Shown: positions 1-9,760, counted from the stretch's first letter. The stretch is 57,946 nucleotides of DNA from Flavobacteriales bacterium (GCA_019694795.1 JAIBBF010000016.1:1-57946); one strand, 5' to 3'. The notes: generated by a model from the letters alone, not told the origin. Numbers and translations are program-made.

Positions 1-123
1 GAAAAAGTAATTGTACGCGATCGGTCTTCTGTGGTTTTATGCGACGACTGCCTGCGGATTTCAATCGGATTACCTGCGGAAAATGCAATCCTGCTGGAAA
101 AATTAAAAAGCCTGACCAATTAA
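1..123 (+). CDS. C-terminal fragment of a protein entering from the left edge
   Basis: An open frame runs from the first base to a TAA at 121-123 and gives about 40 residues, including the segment CDDCLRISIGLPAE. The start lies outside the window. The end overlaps the end of the convergent pyrophosphatase gene by 21 bases, an arrangement also seen at two other convergent pairs here. I do not recognise the family from this short piece; the two nearby cysteines (CDDC) could bind a metal, but that is only a guess. Confidence 0.45.
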   Translation, partial: EKVIVRDRSSVVLCDDCLRISIGLPAENAILLEKLKSLTN

Positions 124-732
124 TTTTTTGTAGTCGTCCATACTGGCTTCAATCACTTTTCTGGCTTCGCTAGCATCGTAAACTTCTGCAATTTCTACAC
201 TCGGTTTGGCTTGTCCCGGTAAATCTTTATAGGTTAAAAAGTAGTGTAAAATCCGGTCGCGCAATTTTTGTGGCAGGTCCGAAATGTTTTGGTAAGGACC
301 ATATACCGCATCGTCTTTCATAACAGCAATGATTTTATCATCCGCTTCTTCCTTGTCGATCATTCTGATTCCTCCAATGGGAATGGCCTGAATAATGATG
401 GCACCGTGCATAATCGGACGCTCAGAAAAAACCAGAATGTCAATCGGATCTCCATCTCCCTTGATGTTTTTCTTGGATGTAGCCTGCATACATAAATCGG
501 CCACTGCTGTTCCGCAATACGTTTTCGGAATGAATCCGTATAGAGCAGGGACTACATTTGAAAATTTTTGTGGACGATCCACTTTCAGGAATCCCGATTT
601 TTTATCGATTTCATATTTCACGGTATCGGTAGGTACAATCTCAATAAAAGCATTGACCATATCCGGACTTTCTGCGTGCCAGTCGATGCCATGCCAGGGA
701 TGCAATTGAAAAGGTTGAAACATGCTGCTCAT
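103..732 (-). CDS. ppa: inorganic pyrophosphatase, family I
   Basis: This soluble enzyme hydrolyses pyrophosphate to two phosphates and so pulls biosynthetic reactions forward. The protein has 209 residues. It carries the family I metal-binding signature KGDGDPIDILV (Asp93, Asp95, Asp98) and the preceding FIEI and YGFIPKTYCG blocks, and is slightly longer at the N terminus than the roughly 175-residue E. coli enzyme. Its start overlaps the stop of the upstream menA gene in an ATGA arrangement, so the two are probably co-transcribed and translationally coupled. An internal ATG three codons in is an alternative start. MenA-type prenyl transfer releases pyrophosphate, which makes the pairing sensible, although coupling may be only economy of space. 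Confidence 0.95.
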   Translation of the reverse strand: MSSMFQPFQLHPWHGIDWHAESPDMVNAFIEIVPTDTVKYEIDKKSGFLKVDRPQKFSNVVPALYGFIPKTYCGTAVADLCMQATSKKNIKGDGDPIDILVFSERPIMHGAIIIQAIPIGGIRMIDKEEADDKIIAVMKDDAVYGPYQNISDLPQKLRDRILHYFLTYKDLPGQAKPSVEIAEVYDASEARKVIEASMDDYKKLIGQAF

Positions 733-1628
733 AGTGAAAGAAGTTGACCCGTTAAAAACAAGAGTGATAATAAAAAGGTACCTATTGCAATTCGTTTTAA
801 CTCCGGATCCAGTTGTTTGGGTTCTTTACAAGAGAATACAGTGAAAATATTTTTTATAAATAAGGGACTCACCAGTAGAAATAAAAATTGAAACCAGGAT
901 TCAAAACGCAGACTGGTCCAGGTAATAAAAAGTGAAGGTGCCAGCACCATGAGCTGTATATGATACCATTTGGCAGCATCAAATCCCATTTTTACCACCA
1001 GGGTGTTTTTTCCGGATGCTTTATCGTTAACATGATCCCTCATGTTATTCATGTTTAATACAGCAACACTCAACAATCCGATTCCGGAAGCAGGTAGAAA
1101 AATATCGAATTGTAATTCGGCGGTCATTAAAAAATGACTACCCGCAACGCCAACCCATCCGAAAAATAGAAATACAAACAAATCGCCCAATCCTGAATAT
1201 CCATACGCTCTTTTTCCGATGGTATAAAATAAAGCCGCCGCAATAGAGGCAATACCCAATATCAAAAAGAAGAGAGCCATTCTCCACCCATAGGTTTGTG
1301 TTGCAATGTAAATCAGACTTAATCCGGAAATTAAACTGAAGACGATAAAAAGCAGAATAGCTCTGAACATCTGTTGCTGACTAATGCTTCCACTTTGCAA
1401 GGCGCGTTCAGGTCCTACACGTTGAGCGTTGTCGGTCCCTTTTACAAAATCGCCATAATCATTGGCCAGGTTGGAAAGGATTTGTAGGAATAGAGTGGTG
1501 GTAAGTGCCAGTATAAAAATGAAGGTATTCCAATGTCCGGACAAAAGCGCACATCCCGATCCTGTAATGATGGTACTAAATGATAGGGGGAGCGTTCGTA
1601 AGCGAAAAGCTTTTATCCAGTTTTTCAT
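729..1628 (-). CDS. menA: 1,4-dihydroxy-2-naphthoate polyprenyltransferase
   Basis: This is a membrane-embedded UbiA-family prenyltransferase that attaches the isoprenoid tail to 1,4-dihydroxy-2-naphthoate in menaquinone synthesis. The sequence has about eight hydrophobic helices, the first Asp-rich motif in NLANDYGDFVKGTDNAQRVG and the second in NMRDHVNDKASGKNTL, as expected for prenyl-diphosphate binding through magnesium. I place the start at the ATG at 1628 (MKNWIKAFRLRTLP) and not at the upstream TTG-type start at 1664, because a good promoter at 1635-1665 would begin transcription almost exactly at this ATG. The protein then has 299 residues, normal for MenA. It shares an ATGA overlap with ppa downstream. 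Confidence 0.93.
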   Translation of the reverse strand: MKNWIKAFRLRTLPLSFSTIITGSGCALLSGHWNTFIFILALTTTLFLQILSNLANDYGDFVKGTDNAQRVGPERALQSGSISQQQMFRAILLFIVFSLISGLSLIYIATQTYGWRMALFFLILGIASIAAALFYTIGKRAYGYSGLGDLFVFLFFGWVGVAGSHFLMTAELQFDIFLPASGIGLLSVAVLNMNNMRDHVNDKASGKNTLVVKMGFDAAKWYHIQLMVLAPSLFITWTSLRFESWFQFLFLLVSPLFIKNIFTVFSCKEPKQLDPELKRIAIGTFLLSLLFLTGQLLSL

Positions 1629-1634
1629 GAGGAG

Positions 1635-1665
1635 CAAAAATACAATTCGCAATGCCACGAGCAAA
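1635..1665 (-). promoter_or_regulatory. Bacteroidota-type promoter of menA-ppa
   Basis: On the minus strand a TTTG (1665-1662) is followed after 19 bases by TATTTTTG (1642-1635), matching the TTTG / TAnnTTTG pattern of Bacteroidota primary sigma factor promoters. Transcription would begin around 1628, at the menA ATG itself, implying a leaderless or nearly leaderless mRNA. Confidence 0.6.
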
Positions 1666-1753
1666 CGCTTTTTTAGTTAGAGATTTCTATATTCTTCAAT
1701 TATTTGATTCAAACATTTGATTTTCAGAATTAATTTTTGCAAATTGTAAAGCT

Positions 1754-2155
1754 ATGTCCGATGTTTTCGGTAAATACGAATTAAAACGAACAATTTTCGA
1801 TTTCCGTCCAGATGGAATTGTTCACGTTCGTTTCAGAGATTGGGAAACCATTACTCTCGATGATTATTTTGAAGGGATTGAACTGATGCAGTCGCTCGGT
1901 AAAACCGACAAGTATCTTTTTCTTTACGAGTCTGGAGAAAATTCCCTGGTAAGTGATGATTTAAGAAGGGCAGCCGCTAGTTCCGAAAACAATCAGTATA
2001 CCATTGCAGATGCCTATGTGGTTCGATCGTTGGCTCAAAAAATAATCGGTAATTTTTACGTTCGCTTTAATAAACCGGTACGGCCAACTCGTATGTTCAA
2101 TACGCTTGATGATGCCATTGCCTGGTTAAAGGAACTTCAGGCCAGGGAGCTCTGA
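1754..2155 (+). CDS. small STAS/SpoIIAA-like protein
   Basis: This 133-residue soluble protein begins MSDVFGKYELKRTIFDFRPDGIVHVRF and shows an alternating beta/alpha pattern. A strand-rich start is followed by a helix near residues 35-50, a strand KYLFLYESG, a helix near 65-80, a strand DAYVVRS and a final helix DDAIAWLKEL. This resembles Bacteroidota STAS/SEC14-like proteins of unknown role (a DUF7793-type fold). No catalytic residues are apparent. Its 3' end overlaps the histidine-kinase gene by 19 bases on the opposite strand. A link to that kinase would be positional only. Confidence 0.6.
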   Translation: MSDVFGKYELKRTIFDFRPDGIVHVRFRDWETITLDDYFEGIELMQSLGKTDKYLFLYESGENSLVSDDLRRAAASSENNQYTIADAYVVRSLAQKIIGNFYVRFNKPVRPTRMFNTLDDAIAWLKELQAREL

Positions 2156-3279
2156 TCGGGGATATGAATTTCTACCAGGGTTCCATTGCTGGTGTCAAAG
2201 GCAATTTGTCCTTCTAATTGTTCCACCAAATCTTCTACCAAGCCAAGTCCGATCGAATTTCGTTTTTCATTTTTTGAATCGAAACCGGGACCATTGTCTT
2301 TGAATGCCAAATGAAATCCGGTGTTGTTTTTTTCGAATCGTACATTCAATATCCCGGGTTTTCCTGGTTTAAAGGCATACTTAAATGCATTGGTCACCAC
2401 TTCGTTGGTGATGAGTCCAAAAGGAATGGCTTTTTTAATAGCAATAGGCACATGCTGAATATTCTTATCGATATTCACATGCATACCTACACCCATGGAT
2501 CCGTTGAGGTGACTGAGTAAGTTCTCGAGGTAAACTCCAAAATCAATCTGTGCGTAATTTTTGGAAGTGTATAGTTGCTCATGGATATAGGCCATGGATA
2601 AAATTTTACTTCTTACTTCATCCAATAAGCCTTCATGAAATTCATCTTTCGCTTTGTATTTCTGAAGATTGATCAGGCTGCAAATAATCATCATATTATT
2701 TTTCACCCGGTGATTGATTTCATTGAGCAGGACTTCCTTCTCATGCAAGGCAATCTCCAATTGATGATGCAATTCATTTCTACGATGTGTCTCCATACAG
2801 AGTGAAAGCATTTGCGCAATACTAATGGCAAAACTTTGTTCTGAAATGGTCCATAACCGTTTTTCTCCCACATGCTCGAAACAAACCAGTCCTACCATTT
2901 CTCCTTCGATGCGGACAGGAATATCCATCATAGACTGGATACCCAGTGGCAAAATATAACTGTCTAATAATTCCTTGTTGAATGATGCAGAAACGGCATC
3001 GTCGCTCACAATTTTTTCTGCACCCGAAATATGTTTGAAATAATTGGGATATAATTCTACCGGCAACAATTGTCCTTTGCTAAAACCTTCAAGTCCTTTT
3101 TCAATGGAACCGATACAGGTAAGTGCTGTAAACTTCGGATCTATGGTCCACACATTCACGCGCGCCACTTGTAATCCCTCTGCCGCTTTTACCAGAATTT
3201 CATGAATGGCCACATCCAAATCGCCATGCCGGATAGCAGAACTTTTTGTTAATGATTCTATGATTCCGATATAATTCAC
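2137..3279 (-). CDS. GAF-domain sensor histidine kinase (HisKA_2 type)
   Basis: This is a 380-residue cytoplasmic sensor kinase with no membrane segments. Residues about 20-165 form a GAF-like sensor domain (VNVWTID and GEMVGLVCFEHVG strands). The phosphoacceptor region EVLLNEINHRVKNNMMII holds the probable His190 in the HisKA_2 context typical of HWE-like kinases. The ATPase domain follows with N box TNEVVTNAFKYAF, G1 box DNGPGFD and G2 box GLGLVEDLV. The end is at residue 380 with no receiver domain. No response regulator lies beside it, so its partner is elsewhere. The family often acts in stress or light signalling, but nothing here identifies the signal. Confidence 0.85.
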   Translation of the reverse strand: MNYIGIIESLTKSSAIRHGDLDVAIHEILVKAAEGLQVARVNVWTIDPKFTALTCIGSIEKGLEGFSKGQLLPVELYPNYFKHISGAEKIVSDDAVSASFNKELLDSYILPLGIQSMMDIPVRIEGEMVGLVCFEHVGEKRLWTISEQSFAISIAQMLSLCMETHRRNELHHQLEIALHEKEVLLNEINHRVKNNMMIICSLINLQKYKAKDEFHEGLLDEVRSKILSMAYIHEQLYTSKNYAQIDFGVYLENLLSHLNGSMGVGMHVNIDKNIQHVPIAIKKAIPFGLITNEVVTNAFKYAFKPGKPGILNVRFEKNNTGFHLAFKDNGPGFDSKNEKRNSIGLGLVEDLVEQLEGQIAFDTSNGTLVEIHIPDQSSLA

Positions 3280-3357
3280 CTGTGTGACTTTATAACAATT
3301 TAAATTATTCTCGGTTCAAATCCAAAAGCTTATCGATTACATCGCAGAAATTGTGAC

Positions 3358-3391
3358 AAAAAAAATCCCGGTTCATTGCTGACCGGGATTT
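3358..3391 (-). terminator. intrinsic terminator of citrate synthase
   Basis: Read leftward, AAATCCCGGT and ACCGGGATTT form a 10-bp perfect stem around a 9-base loop, followed by a run of T. It lies 18 bases past the gltA stop codon. Confidence 0.85.
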
Positions 3392-3408
3392 CATAGTTAT
3401 TGCGGATA

Positions 3409-4698
3409 TTATTTGCGGCTTTTGATGTCCACATAATCTCTCTTGGTATAACCAGTGTAGATCTGACGCGGACGACCGATTGGTTCTTTGTTTTCGCGCA
3501 TTTCTTTCCACTGAGCAATCCAGCCCGGTAGACGTCCAATAGCGAACATAACCGTGAACATATCTACAGGAATTCCAAGTGCACGGTAAATGATACCGGA
3601 ATAGAAATCCACGTTTGGATAGAGGTTTCTTTCTTTGAAATATGGATCGTTCAATGCATGTTCCTCGAGTTTCTTCGCGATTTCGAGAACCGGATCGTTG
3701 ATGCCAAGTTTGTTCAATACATCGTCGCACGCTTTTTTGATGATGCGGGCACGCGGATCGAAGTTTTTGTAAACGCGGTGACCAAATCCCATTAAGCGGA
3801 ACGGATCGTTTTTGTCTTTTGCTTTAGCAACCCATTTGTCAACGTTACCGCCATCCTGACGAATCGCTTCCAACATTTCAATTACTTCCTGGTTTGCACC
3901 ACCGTGAAGTGGTCCCCACAATGCATCGATACCTGCAGAAATTGCAGAATATAAATTTGCTTGCGAAGATCCTACAATACGAACGGTAGAAGTAGAACAG
4001 TTTTGTTCGTGGTCGGCATGTAAAATCAACAATACATCCAATGCACGTGCAACAACCGGATCAGGAGTGTAGTCCAGCGTTGGCATGGAATACATCATGT
4101 GCAGGAAGTTTTCGGTGTAGGAATATTTGTTTAATGGATAAACCACCGGGTGACCAATTGAATTTTTATAAGCCCACGCAGCAAGTGTTGGCATTTTTGC
4201 AAGTGCACGGTAAATGGTGAGCATTACTTTTTCATTGGACCTGTTTGGATCTAATGAGTTGGGATAGAAAGTAGATAGTGATGACATCAATGAAGCAAGA
4301 ATTCCCATTGGATGTGCTCCGGATGGATACGCTTCATAAAAACGTTTCATGTCTTCATGCACCAATGTGTGATTGGTGATGTTATCGTTGAATTGTTTGA
4401 GTTGTTCAGCAGTTGGAAGTTCACCAAAAATCAACAAATAAGCGACTTCTACAAATGAAGATTTTTCAGCAAGTTGCTCAATGGGATAACCGCGGTAATG
4501 CAATACTCCATTTTCACCATCAAGGAACGTGATGGCACTTTTTGTTGCACCGGTGTTTTTGTACCCGGTGTCCAGTGTAATGTACCCGGTTTCATCACGA
4601 AGTTTAGTGATGTCGATGGCTTTCTCTCCTTCTGTTCCTTCAATTACCGGCAGTTCGTACTCTTTGCCGTCAAGGATAATTTTTGCTGTCTTGCTCAT
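3409..4698 (-). CDS. gltA: citrate synthase
   Basis: This enzyme condenses acetyl-CoA with oxaloacetate to citrate, the entry step of the TCA cycle. The sequence shows the family signature GPLHGGANQEVIEML with its active-site His, the block HADHEQNCSTSTVRIVGSS, and MGFGHRVYKNFDPRARII with the second His and downstream Asp region. I start it at the ATG at 4698 (MSKTAKIILDGKEYELP), giving 429 residues, the usual length of bacterial type II synthases; a start at 4728 would add ten low-complexity residues. It is monocistronic, with a perfect terminator after it and an unusually long, partly structured non-coding region before it (4699-5265). Confidence 0.96.
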   Translation of the reverse strand: MSKTAKIILDGKEYELPVIEGTEGEKAIDITKLRDETGYITLDTGYKNTGATKSAITFLDGENGVLHYRGYPIEQLAEKSSFVEVAYLLIFGELPTAEQLKQFNDNITNHTLVHEDMKRFYEAYPSGAHPMGILASLMSSLSTFYPNSLDPNRSNEKVMLTIYRALAKMPTLAAWAYKNSIGHPVVYPLNKYSYTENFLHMMYSMPTLDYTPDPVVARALDVLLILHADHEQNCSTSTVRIVGSSQANLYSAISAGIDALWGPLHGGANQEVIEMLEAIRQDGGNVDKWVAKAKDKNDPFRLMGFGHRVYKNFDPRARIIKKACDDVLNKLGINDPVLEIAKKLEEHALNDPYFKERNLYPNVDFYSGIIYRALGIPVDMFTVMFAIGRLPGWIAQWKEMRENKEPIGRPRQIYTGYTKRDYVDIKSRK

Positions 4699-5252
4699 GG
4701 ATTGGTGATTTTGCTGTTTTTTGGTCACTATAATCGCCTAAAAATAATAAAAGAAGACATCAAAAAGCGGAAAGGAGAAAAAAAATATTGAACGGTAAAA
4801 AGGAAGGGATGGGCAAAAAAAAATGCCGCTGGTTGAACAATCAAAATCAGAGAGGTCATGTTCAATTTGCCATCGGCATTTTTCGCAAGCAGGGTCGCAG
4901 TGCGACTCAAAACTTGTTGACCGGTTAAGGTCTCGTATGTTTTATCCGGTGGGAAATATGCGCCACCTGGAACTTGAGTTTTTGTCCGGGCGGCTTCGAA
5001 GCAGAATGCTTCTCAAGGGTGTTCGCTTTTCCAAATCTAAACAGATTTTGCTAAATAAAAAAAGGGTAGCGGGGAATTTGGTTGATAAACCCTAAAAGGA
5101 GAATCTAAGGGCTTGAAACTTAGAAATTAAAATGTTGAAATTATTTTTTATATACATCTGTATCAATCTGGCAGATAATCAACAGATAAGGACAGATATT
5201 CATTGTTAACAATTTGAAAGGTGCATCATTCTTCTGCTGGCCTTCCGAATGT
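4699..5252 (-). other. long intergenic region with a structured segment, possible gltA leader
   Basis: No credible gene lies in these 554 bases between the divergent gltA and guaA genes. The part from about 4880 to 5050 is more GC-rich than the rest and contains several short hairpins (GTCGC/GCGAC near 4890, GACC/GGTC near 4920, GGTGG/CCACC near 4970, GAAGCA/TGCTTC near 5000). On the minus strand a TAGATTTG box at 5039-5032 could start a transcript that runs through the whole segment into gltA. A small RNA or a long regulatory leader is possible; so is decayed sequence. Confidence 0.3.
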
Positions 5253-5260
5253 TATCTTTG
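5253..5260 (+). promoter_or_regulatory. -7 element of guaA promoter
   Basis: TATCTTTG matches TAnnTTTG exactly and ends five bases before the ATG at 5266, implying a leaderless mRNA or initiation at the ATG at 5275. No clear TTTG lies at the expected distance upstream. Confidence 0.5.
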
Positions 5261-5265
5261 CGCCC

Positions 5266-6795
5266 ATGCATGAAATGATCCTCATCCTCGACTTTGGGTC
5301 GCAATACACCCAGCTGATTGCCCGCCGTCTCCGCGAAATGAATGTTTACTGCGAGATCCACCCCTTTAATAAAATTCCCGCTATCGATCATCACCTGAAA
5401 GGTGTTGTATTATCGGGAAGTCCTTTTTCAGTTCACGATCCCAATCACCCGGTGCCTGAATTGAGCGATTTTATTGGTAAGGTGCCTGTGTTAGGTGTAT
5501 GCTACGGAGCTCAGTTTCTGGCGCAGACCAATGGCGGTTTAGTAGAGCGTTCGCAGATTCGCGAATATGGAAGAGCAACTTTGAAATATGTGGATGAAAA
5601 TTCGGCATTGACCAAGGGCATGAGCGAAAACTCGCAGGTGTGGATGTCGCACGGAGATACCATCACCAAAGTGCCGGAAGGATGTGAAATCATCGCTTCT
5701 ACTTCCGACGTGAATGTGGCAGGTTATCAGTTTAAGGATAAACAAGTGTGGGGAATTCAGTTCCATCCGGAAGTGTATCACTCCACCGAAGGAATGATTT
5801 TACTCGGAAATTTCGTTAAGGATATTTGTGCTTGTTCAGGAAGCTGGACACCCGGTTCCTTCATCGATTCTACCGTTGAGGAATTAAAAAATAAAATCGG
5901 AAACGATGTGGTGATAATGGGCCTATCCGGAGGAGTAGATTCATCAGTTGCCGCTGTTTTATTGCATAAAGCAATTGGGAAAAATCTCCATTGCATTTTT
6001 GTAGATAATGGATTGTTGCGTAAAAACGAATTCAATGAAGTTTTAGAAAGCTATAAGCACATGGGACTCAACGTTACCGGTGTGGATGCCAGAGATCGTT
6101 TTTATTCGGCGTTAAAAGGACAAACCGATCCGGAACAAAAAAGAAAAACCATCGGTCGCGTTTTCGTTGAGGTATTTGATGACGAATCCAAAAAACACAG
6201 CGCAGCGAAATGGTTGGGACAAGGAACGATTTATCCGGACGTTATTGAATCGGTTTCCGTAAAAGGTCCGAGCGCTACCATTAAATCGCATCACAACGTG
6301 GGAGGATTACCCGATTATATGAAACTTTCGGTGGTGGAGCCTTTGCGTGCTTTGTTTAAAGACGAAGTTCGTCGCGTTGGAAAAGCATTGGAAATTGATC
6401 AGGCGATTTTGGGTCGACACCCATTCCCCGGTCCGGGATTAGGTATTCGTATTCTTGGTGATATTACGCCGGAGAAAGTGGCCATTTTGCAAGAAGTGGA
6501 TCATATTTTTATTTCCGGTCTGAAAAAACATGGACTGTACGACCAGGTTTGGCAAGCAGGAGCAATTTTGTTGCCGGTTCAAAGTGTGGGTGTAATGGGG
6601 GATGAAAGAACCTATGAAAATGCAGTGGCTTTAAGGGCAGTAAGCAGTACAGATGGGATGACGGCCGACTGGGTTCATCTGCCTTATGAATTTTTGGCAC
6701 ACATTTCGAATGAGATCATCAACAAGGTAAAAGGTATTAACCGTGTAGTTTATGATATCAGTTCAAAACCACCTGCAACAATAGAATGGGAATAA
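5266..6795 (+). CDS. guaA: GMP synthase (glutamine-hydrolysing)
   Basis: This enzyme converts XMP to GMP using glutamine nitrogen and ATP. The N-terminal class I amidotransferase domain begins [17 protein letters not shown], has the nucleophile in GVCYGAQFL and the His-Glu pair in [11 protein letters not shown]. The ATP-pyrophosphatase domain carries the P-loop [12 protein letters not shown], and the C-terminal dimerisation domain includes [14 protein letters not shown] and ends in TIEWE. From 5266 the protein has 509 residues, normal for the family. I reject a start at 5221 because the promoter box lies at 5253-5260; the ATG at 5275 is also possible. The stop overlaps the next gene by 10 bases. 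Confidence 0.96.
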   Translation: MHEMILILDFGSQYTQLIARRLREMNVYCEIHPFNKIPAIDHHLKGVVLSGSPFSVHDPNHPVPELSDFIGKVPVLGVCYGAQFLAQTNGGLVERSQIREYGRATLKYVDENSALTKGMSENSQVWMSHGDTITKVPEGCEIIASTSDVNVAGYQFKDKQVWGIQFHPEVYHSTEGMILLGNFVKDICACSGSWTPGSFIDSTVEELKNKIGNDVVIMGLSGGVDSSVAAVLLHKAIGKNLHCIFVDNGLLRKNEFNEVLESYKHMGLNVTGVDARDRFYSALKGQTDPEQKRKTIGRVFVEVFDDESKKHSAAKWLGQGTIYPDVIESVSVKGPSATIKSHHNVGGLPDYMKLSVVEPLRALFKDEVRRVGKALEIDQAILGRHPFPGPGLGIRILGDITPEKVAILQEVDHIFISGLKKHGLYDQVWQAGAILLPVQSVGVMGDERTYENAVALRAVSSTDGMTADWVHLPYEFLAHISNEIINKVKGINRVVYDISSKPPATIEWE

Positions 6796-8867
6796 AAAGA
6801 AATATACTTGGTATAATGCTGTGTCTGGTCACCCTGGTGATGACCGGCTCATCTGCTTTTGCTCAGCCTTCCGGTGCAAAAAAAGAAGTTATTGATGGAA
6901 AGGAATACTACATCCATACCGTTGTTAAAGGTGAAACCATTTATGGTATTTCCAAAACCTACAAAACAACCCAGGATGCCATTTTAAAAGCCAATCCGGG
7001 AAGTGAAAAAGGATTGAGTATTGGTCAGCAATTGCGCATTCCTGTTGCTTCGGAAAAAACGGTTAAAGATGGAGGAAAAGATAACTCCAAAGATCAATCG
7101 GAGATTGATAAGAAATTTAATCAGTACATGGCCGATGGCGATAAGGCGATGAGTGCAAAAGATTATGCCAAGGCTTTACAATTTTATAAATCGGCCAAAG
7201 ATTTAAAACCGGAATCGCCCACTGCTTTTGCTGCGTATAAAAAAGCGGATGAGGCACTGGCTGCGCAACAGAAGGAGCAAAAAAATGGTGCTCCAGTTGC
7301 AACCAAAGAATACAAGGTTGAAAAGGGAGAAACCATTTATGGTATTTCCAGGAAACTGAAAATATCGCAGGAAAAAATACTGGAATTAAATCCCGATGCC
7401 ATTCACGGATTGCAGGAAGGACAAATACTAAAAATTCCGGCAGAAGGGGAAGGCAATAATGAAAAAGTAATTAAAGATAATCCTGCTAAAGAAATTGTTA
7501 GTGGCGATATTGTATTGCTGGAACATGCCGTACAAAAAGGAGAATCGCTCTATGGTTTGTCGCAAAAATACCATGTTAGTCAGGATTCCATAAAACTTTA
7601 CAACAATGGTTTACCGGAGGGAATAAAATCCGGACAGGTTTTAATTATTCCCGTAAGCAAAATTGCAGCTGAGAAAAATGGCTGGAAGGCTTATCCGGAT
7701 ATTCGCAAGAATGAGGAAACCAAAGTTGAAATGCCGCGTGGAAATGGGGTGAAGGAAGTGTATAAAGTTGGATTGTTTTTACCATTTTACCTCGATAAAA
7801 ATCAGAGTATGATGGAAAACAAAGGACCATTGTCCAATGTTGAATTATTTGAACCTACCCGTCAGTCGCTCGATTTTTACCACGGGGTTTTATTGGCGCT
7901 GGATTCTTTAAGTAAATACGGATTAAATGTCGATCTTAAAGTATACGACACGGCACGCGATTCGGTAAAGCTCGCCAAATATGTAGCAGAGGCTGATTTC
8001 GCCAATCTGGATTTAATTATTGGTCCAACCGACCTCGTTGAAATTGTGGCTCGCGCTGCCAAAGAAAAAAAGATCCCGATGGTTTGTCCCTTTGGTTACA
8101 CCAATAAAATTCTATTCGAAAATCCATACGTCACCAAAGCCGTTTCCACCACTTCAATCATGGTGAGTGAGATGTCGGAATACATCGCTACTACCTATGC
8201 CAATGAAAATATTATTCTAATTGACGGCAAAGGGAAAAAAGATGAAACCATTGTTGCCGCCTATAAAAAGGAACTCAATGAAAAATTAATATCGGGTGGA
8301 AGAAAAGATTCCATTCGAATAGTAAAAACAGATGTCTCCGGAAATAAAGCATGGGTTGAACGATTATCGAAAGATAAAATCAATGTATTGGTCGTTCCCA
8401 GCAGTGATTTAAGTTTTGTGTCCAGCTTCTTTAATACGTTACAGGGGACCAGTTTAAAAACTCAGTACAAGGAATATCGTTTTGCGGTGATTGGAACGGA
8501 AGATTGGATTAAGTGGGACGATATTGAGGCGCATCTGAAAGTGAAGTTTGGGGTTCACATTCCATCCAGTGTATCTATTTCGTTTAACGACACCCTTCGT
8601 ACGGTTCCTTTCATTCAGGCATTCCGTTCTAAATTTTCTACCGATCCGGATAAATATGCCATGATGGGATTTGATCTGGCCTATTTCTATTTGGGTGGTT
8701 ATTTAAAAGAGGGAACATCCTTTGCCTCGCATTTAGAAGATTTTGATGTAGAGTTGGTTCACACCCGATTCAAATTCCGCAGGGTTTCGAATGGAAGCGG
8801 ATACATTAACTCGAATGTTTACATCCTTAAGTATGAGGATTTCCGATTAATACCGGTTAAAAAATGA
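6786..8867 (+). CDS. secreted LysM protein fused to a type 1 periplasmic-binding-like domain
   Basis: The 693-residue protein has a signal peptide ending near SSAFAQ. LysM domains follow at about 43-86, 175-218 and 247-290; each has the G-E-(T/S)-(I/L)-YG(I/L)S core. A helical TPR-like segment lies at about 113-158, and the rest (about 325-690) resembles the amino-acid ABC transporter substrate-binding fold. LysM modules bind peptidoglycan N-acetylglucosamine, so the protein probably sits in the periplasm on the wall. The binding domain may sense a ligand or have become structural. The start overlaps the end of guaA by 10 bases and its stop overlaps hemF (ATGA), so the three are probably one operon. 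Confidence 0.82.
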   Translation: MGIKRNILGIMLCLVTLVMTGSSAFAQPSGAKKEVIDGKEYYIHTVVKGETIYGISKTYKTTQDAILKANPGSEKGLSIGQQLRIPVASEKTVKDGGKDNSKDQSEIDKKFNQYMADGDKAMSAKDYAKALQFYKSAKDLKPESPTAFAAYKKADEALAAQQKEQKNGAPVATKEYKVEKGETIYGISRKLKISQEKILELNPDAIHGLQEGQILKIPAEGEGNNEKVIKDNPAKEIVSGDIVLLEHAVQKGESLYGLSQKYHVSQDSIKLYNNGLPEGIKSGQVLIIPVSKIAAEKNGWKAYPDIRKNEETKVEMPRGNGVKEVYKVGLFLPFYLDKNQSMMENKGPLSNVELFEPTRQSLDFYHGVLLALDSLSKYGLNVDLKVYDTARDSVKLAKYVAEADFANLDLIIGPTDLVEIVARAAKEKKIPMVCPFGYTNKILFENPYVTKAVSTTSIMVSEMSEYIATTYANENIILIDGKGKKDETIVAAYKKELNEKLISGGRKDSIRIVKTDVSGNKAWVERLSKDKINVLVVPSSDLSFVSSFFNTLQGTSLKTQYKEYRFAVIGTEDWIKWDDIEAHLKVKFGVHIPSSVSISFNDTLRTVPFIQAFRSKFSTDPDKYAMMGFDLAYFYLGGYLKEGTSFASHLEDFDVELVHTRFKFRRVSNGSGYINSNVYILKYEDFRLIPVKK

Positions 8868-9760
8868 CAACAACCAAGGAAGCGATTGCTCATGAGTTTC
8901 GACTGATTCAGGATGAAATCTGCAAAGGTTTGGAGCAATTGGATGGCAGCGGAAAATTTGTAGAAGATGCATGGCAACGTGATGGTGGAGGAGGTGGTCG
9001 TTCCCGAGTATTAATGCATGGTGCTTTAATTGAAAAAGGCGGTGTAAATTTTTCTGAGGTCCATGGCGAATTGCCTGCCCACATGAAAAAAGAATTCGGA
9101 GAAGAAAATACTACCTTCTACGCTACCGGAGTTTCCATTGTGCTTCATCCCGAAAATCCTTGGGTGCCCATCATTCACATGAACATCCGCTATTTCGAAA
9201 TGAGTAATGGCACCTGCTGGTTTGGTGGGGGGATTGACTTAACTCCGCATTATGTACGACCCGATCAGGCTGAGCGTTTTCATTTGCACATGAAAAAAGT
9301 ATGCGATGCTTTTCGTCCCGATGCCTACACGCAGTTTTCTCAATGGGCTGATGAATATTTTTTTATTCGCCACCGCAACGAAACCCGTGGTATTGGCGGT
9401 ATATTTTTCGATCACCAGAAACCTGCCAATGATCAGGAACGAAAATCACTTTTTGATTTTGTATGCAGTGTAGGCAGGACTTTTGTCCCCGCTTATTCCG
9501 AACAAGTTCAATTAAACCGCCATCTCCCTTACGGAGAAACCGAAAAGCAATGGCAACTGTTGCGCAGAGGTCGTTATGTGGAATTTAACCTGGTTTACGA
9601 CAGAGGGACACGCTTTGGACTGGAAACCAATGGTCGGATCGAATCGATTCTCATGAGTTTACCGGAAACGGCATCCTGGTTGTATAACCATCAGCCTGCA
9701 CAAGGGAGCAAAGAGGCTGAAACGTTGAAATTATTACAACCCGGACAAAAACGTCTCTAA
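8864..9760 (+). CDS. hemF: coproporphyrinogen III oxidase, aerobic
   Basis: This soluble, oxygen-dependent enzyme decarboxylates coproporphyrinogen III to protoporphyrinogen IX in heme synthesis. The sequence matches the family over its 298 residues. It has DGGGGGRSRVL near the N terminus, VHPENPW-like HPENPWVPIIHMNIRYFE, the signature CWFGGGIDLTPHY, then FFIRHRNETRGIGGIFFDH and the C-terminal RRGRYVEFNLVYDRGTRFGL. It is coupled to the preceding LysM gene by an ATGA overlap; the functional connection is not obvious. Its presence argues for an aerobic organism. Confidence 0.96.
   Translation: MTTTKEAIAHEFRLIQDEICKGLEQLDGSGKFVEDAWQRDGGGGGRSRVLMHGALIEKGGVNFSEVHGELPAHMKKEFGEENTTFYATGVSIVLHPENPWVPIIHMNIRYFEMSNGTCWFGGGIDLTPHYVRPDQAERFHLHMKKVCDAFRPDAYTQFSQWADEYFFIRHRNETRGIGGIFFDHQKPANDQERKSLFDFVCSVGRTFVPAYSEQVQLNRHLPYGETEKQWQLLRRGRYVEFNLVYDRGTRFGLETNGRIESILMSLPETASWLYNHQPAQGSKEAETLKLLQPGQKRL

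Noticed and set aside
3305-3730. Open frame of 141 codons across the end of citrate synthase
   Set aside because: It is a shadow frame: the citrate synthase frame has the conserved motifs, and this one runs through the terminator.
4823-5095. Plus-strand open frame of 90 codons upstream of guaA
   Set aside because: It lacks a credible start, has no recognisable protein features and lies in the segment with hairpins, more like RNA or decayed sequence.
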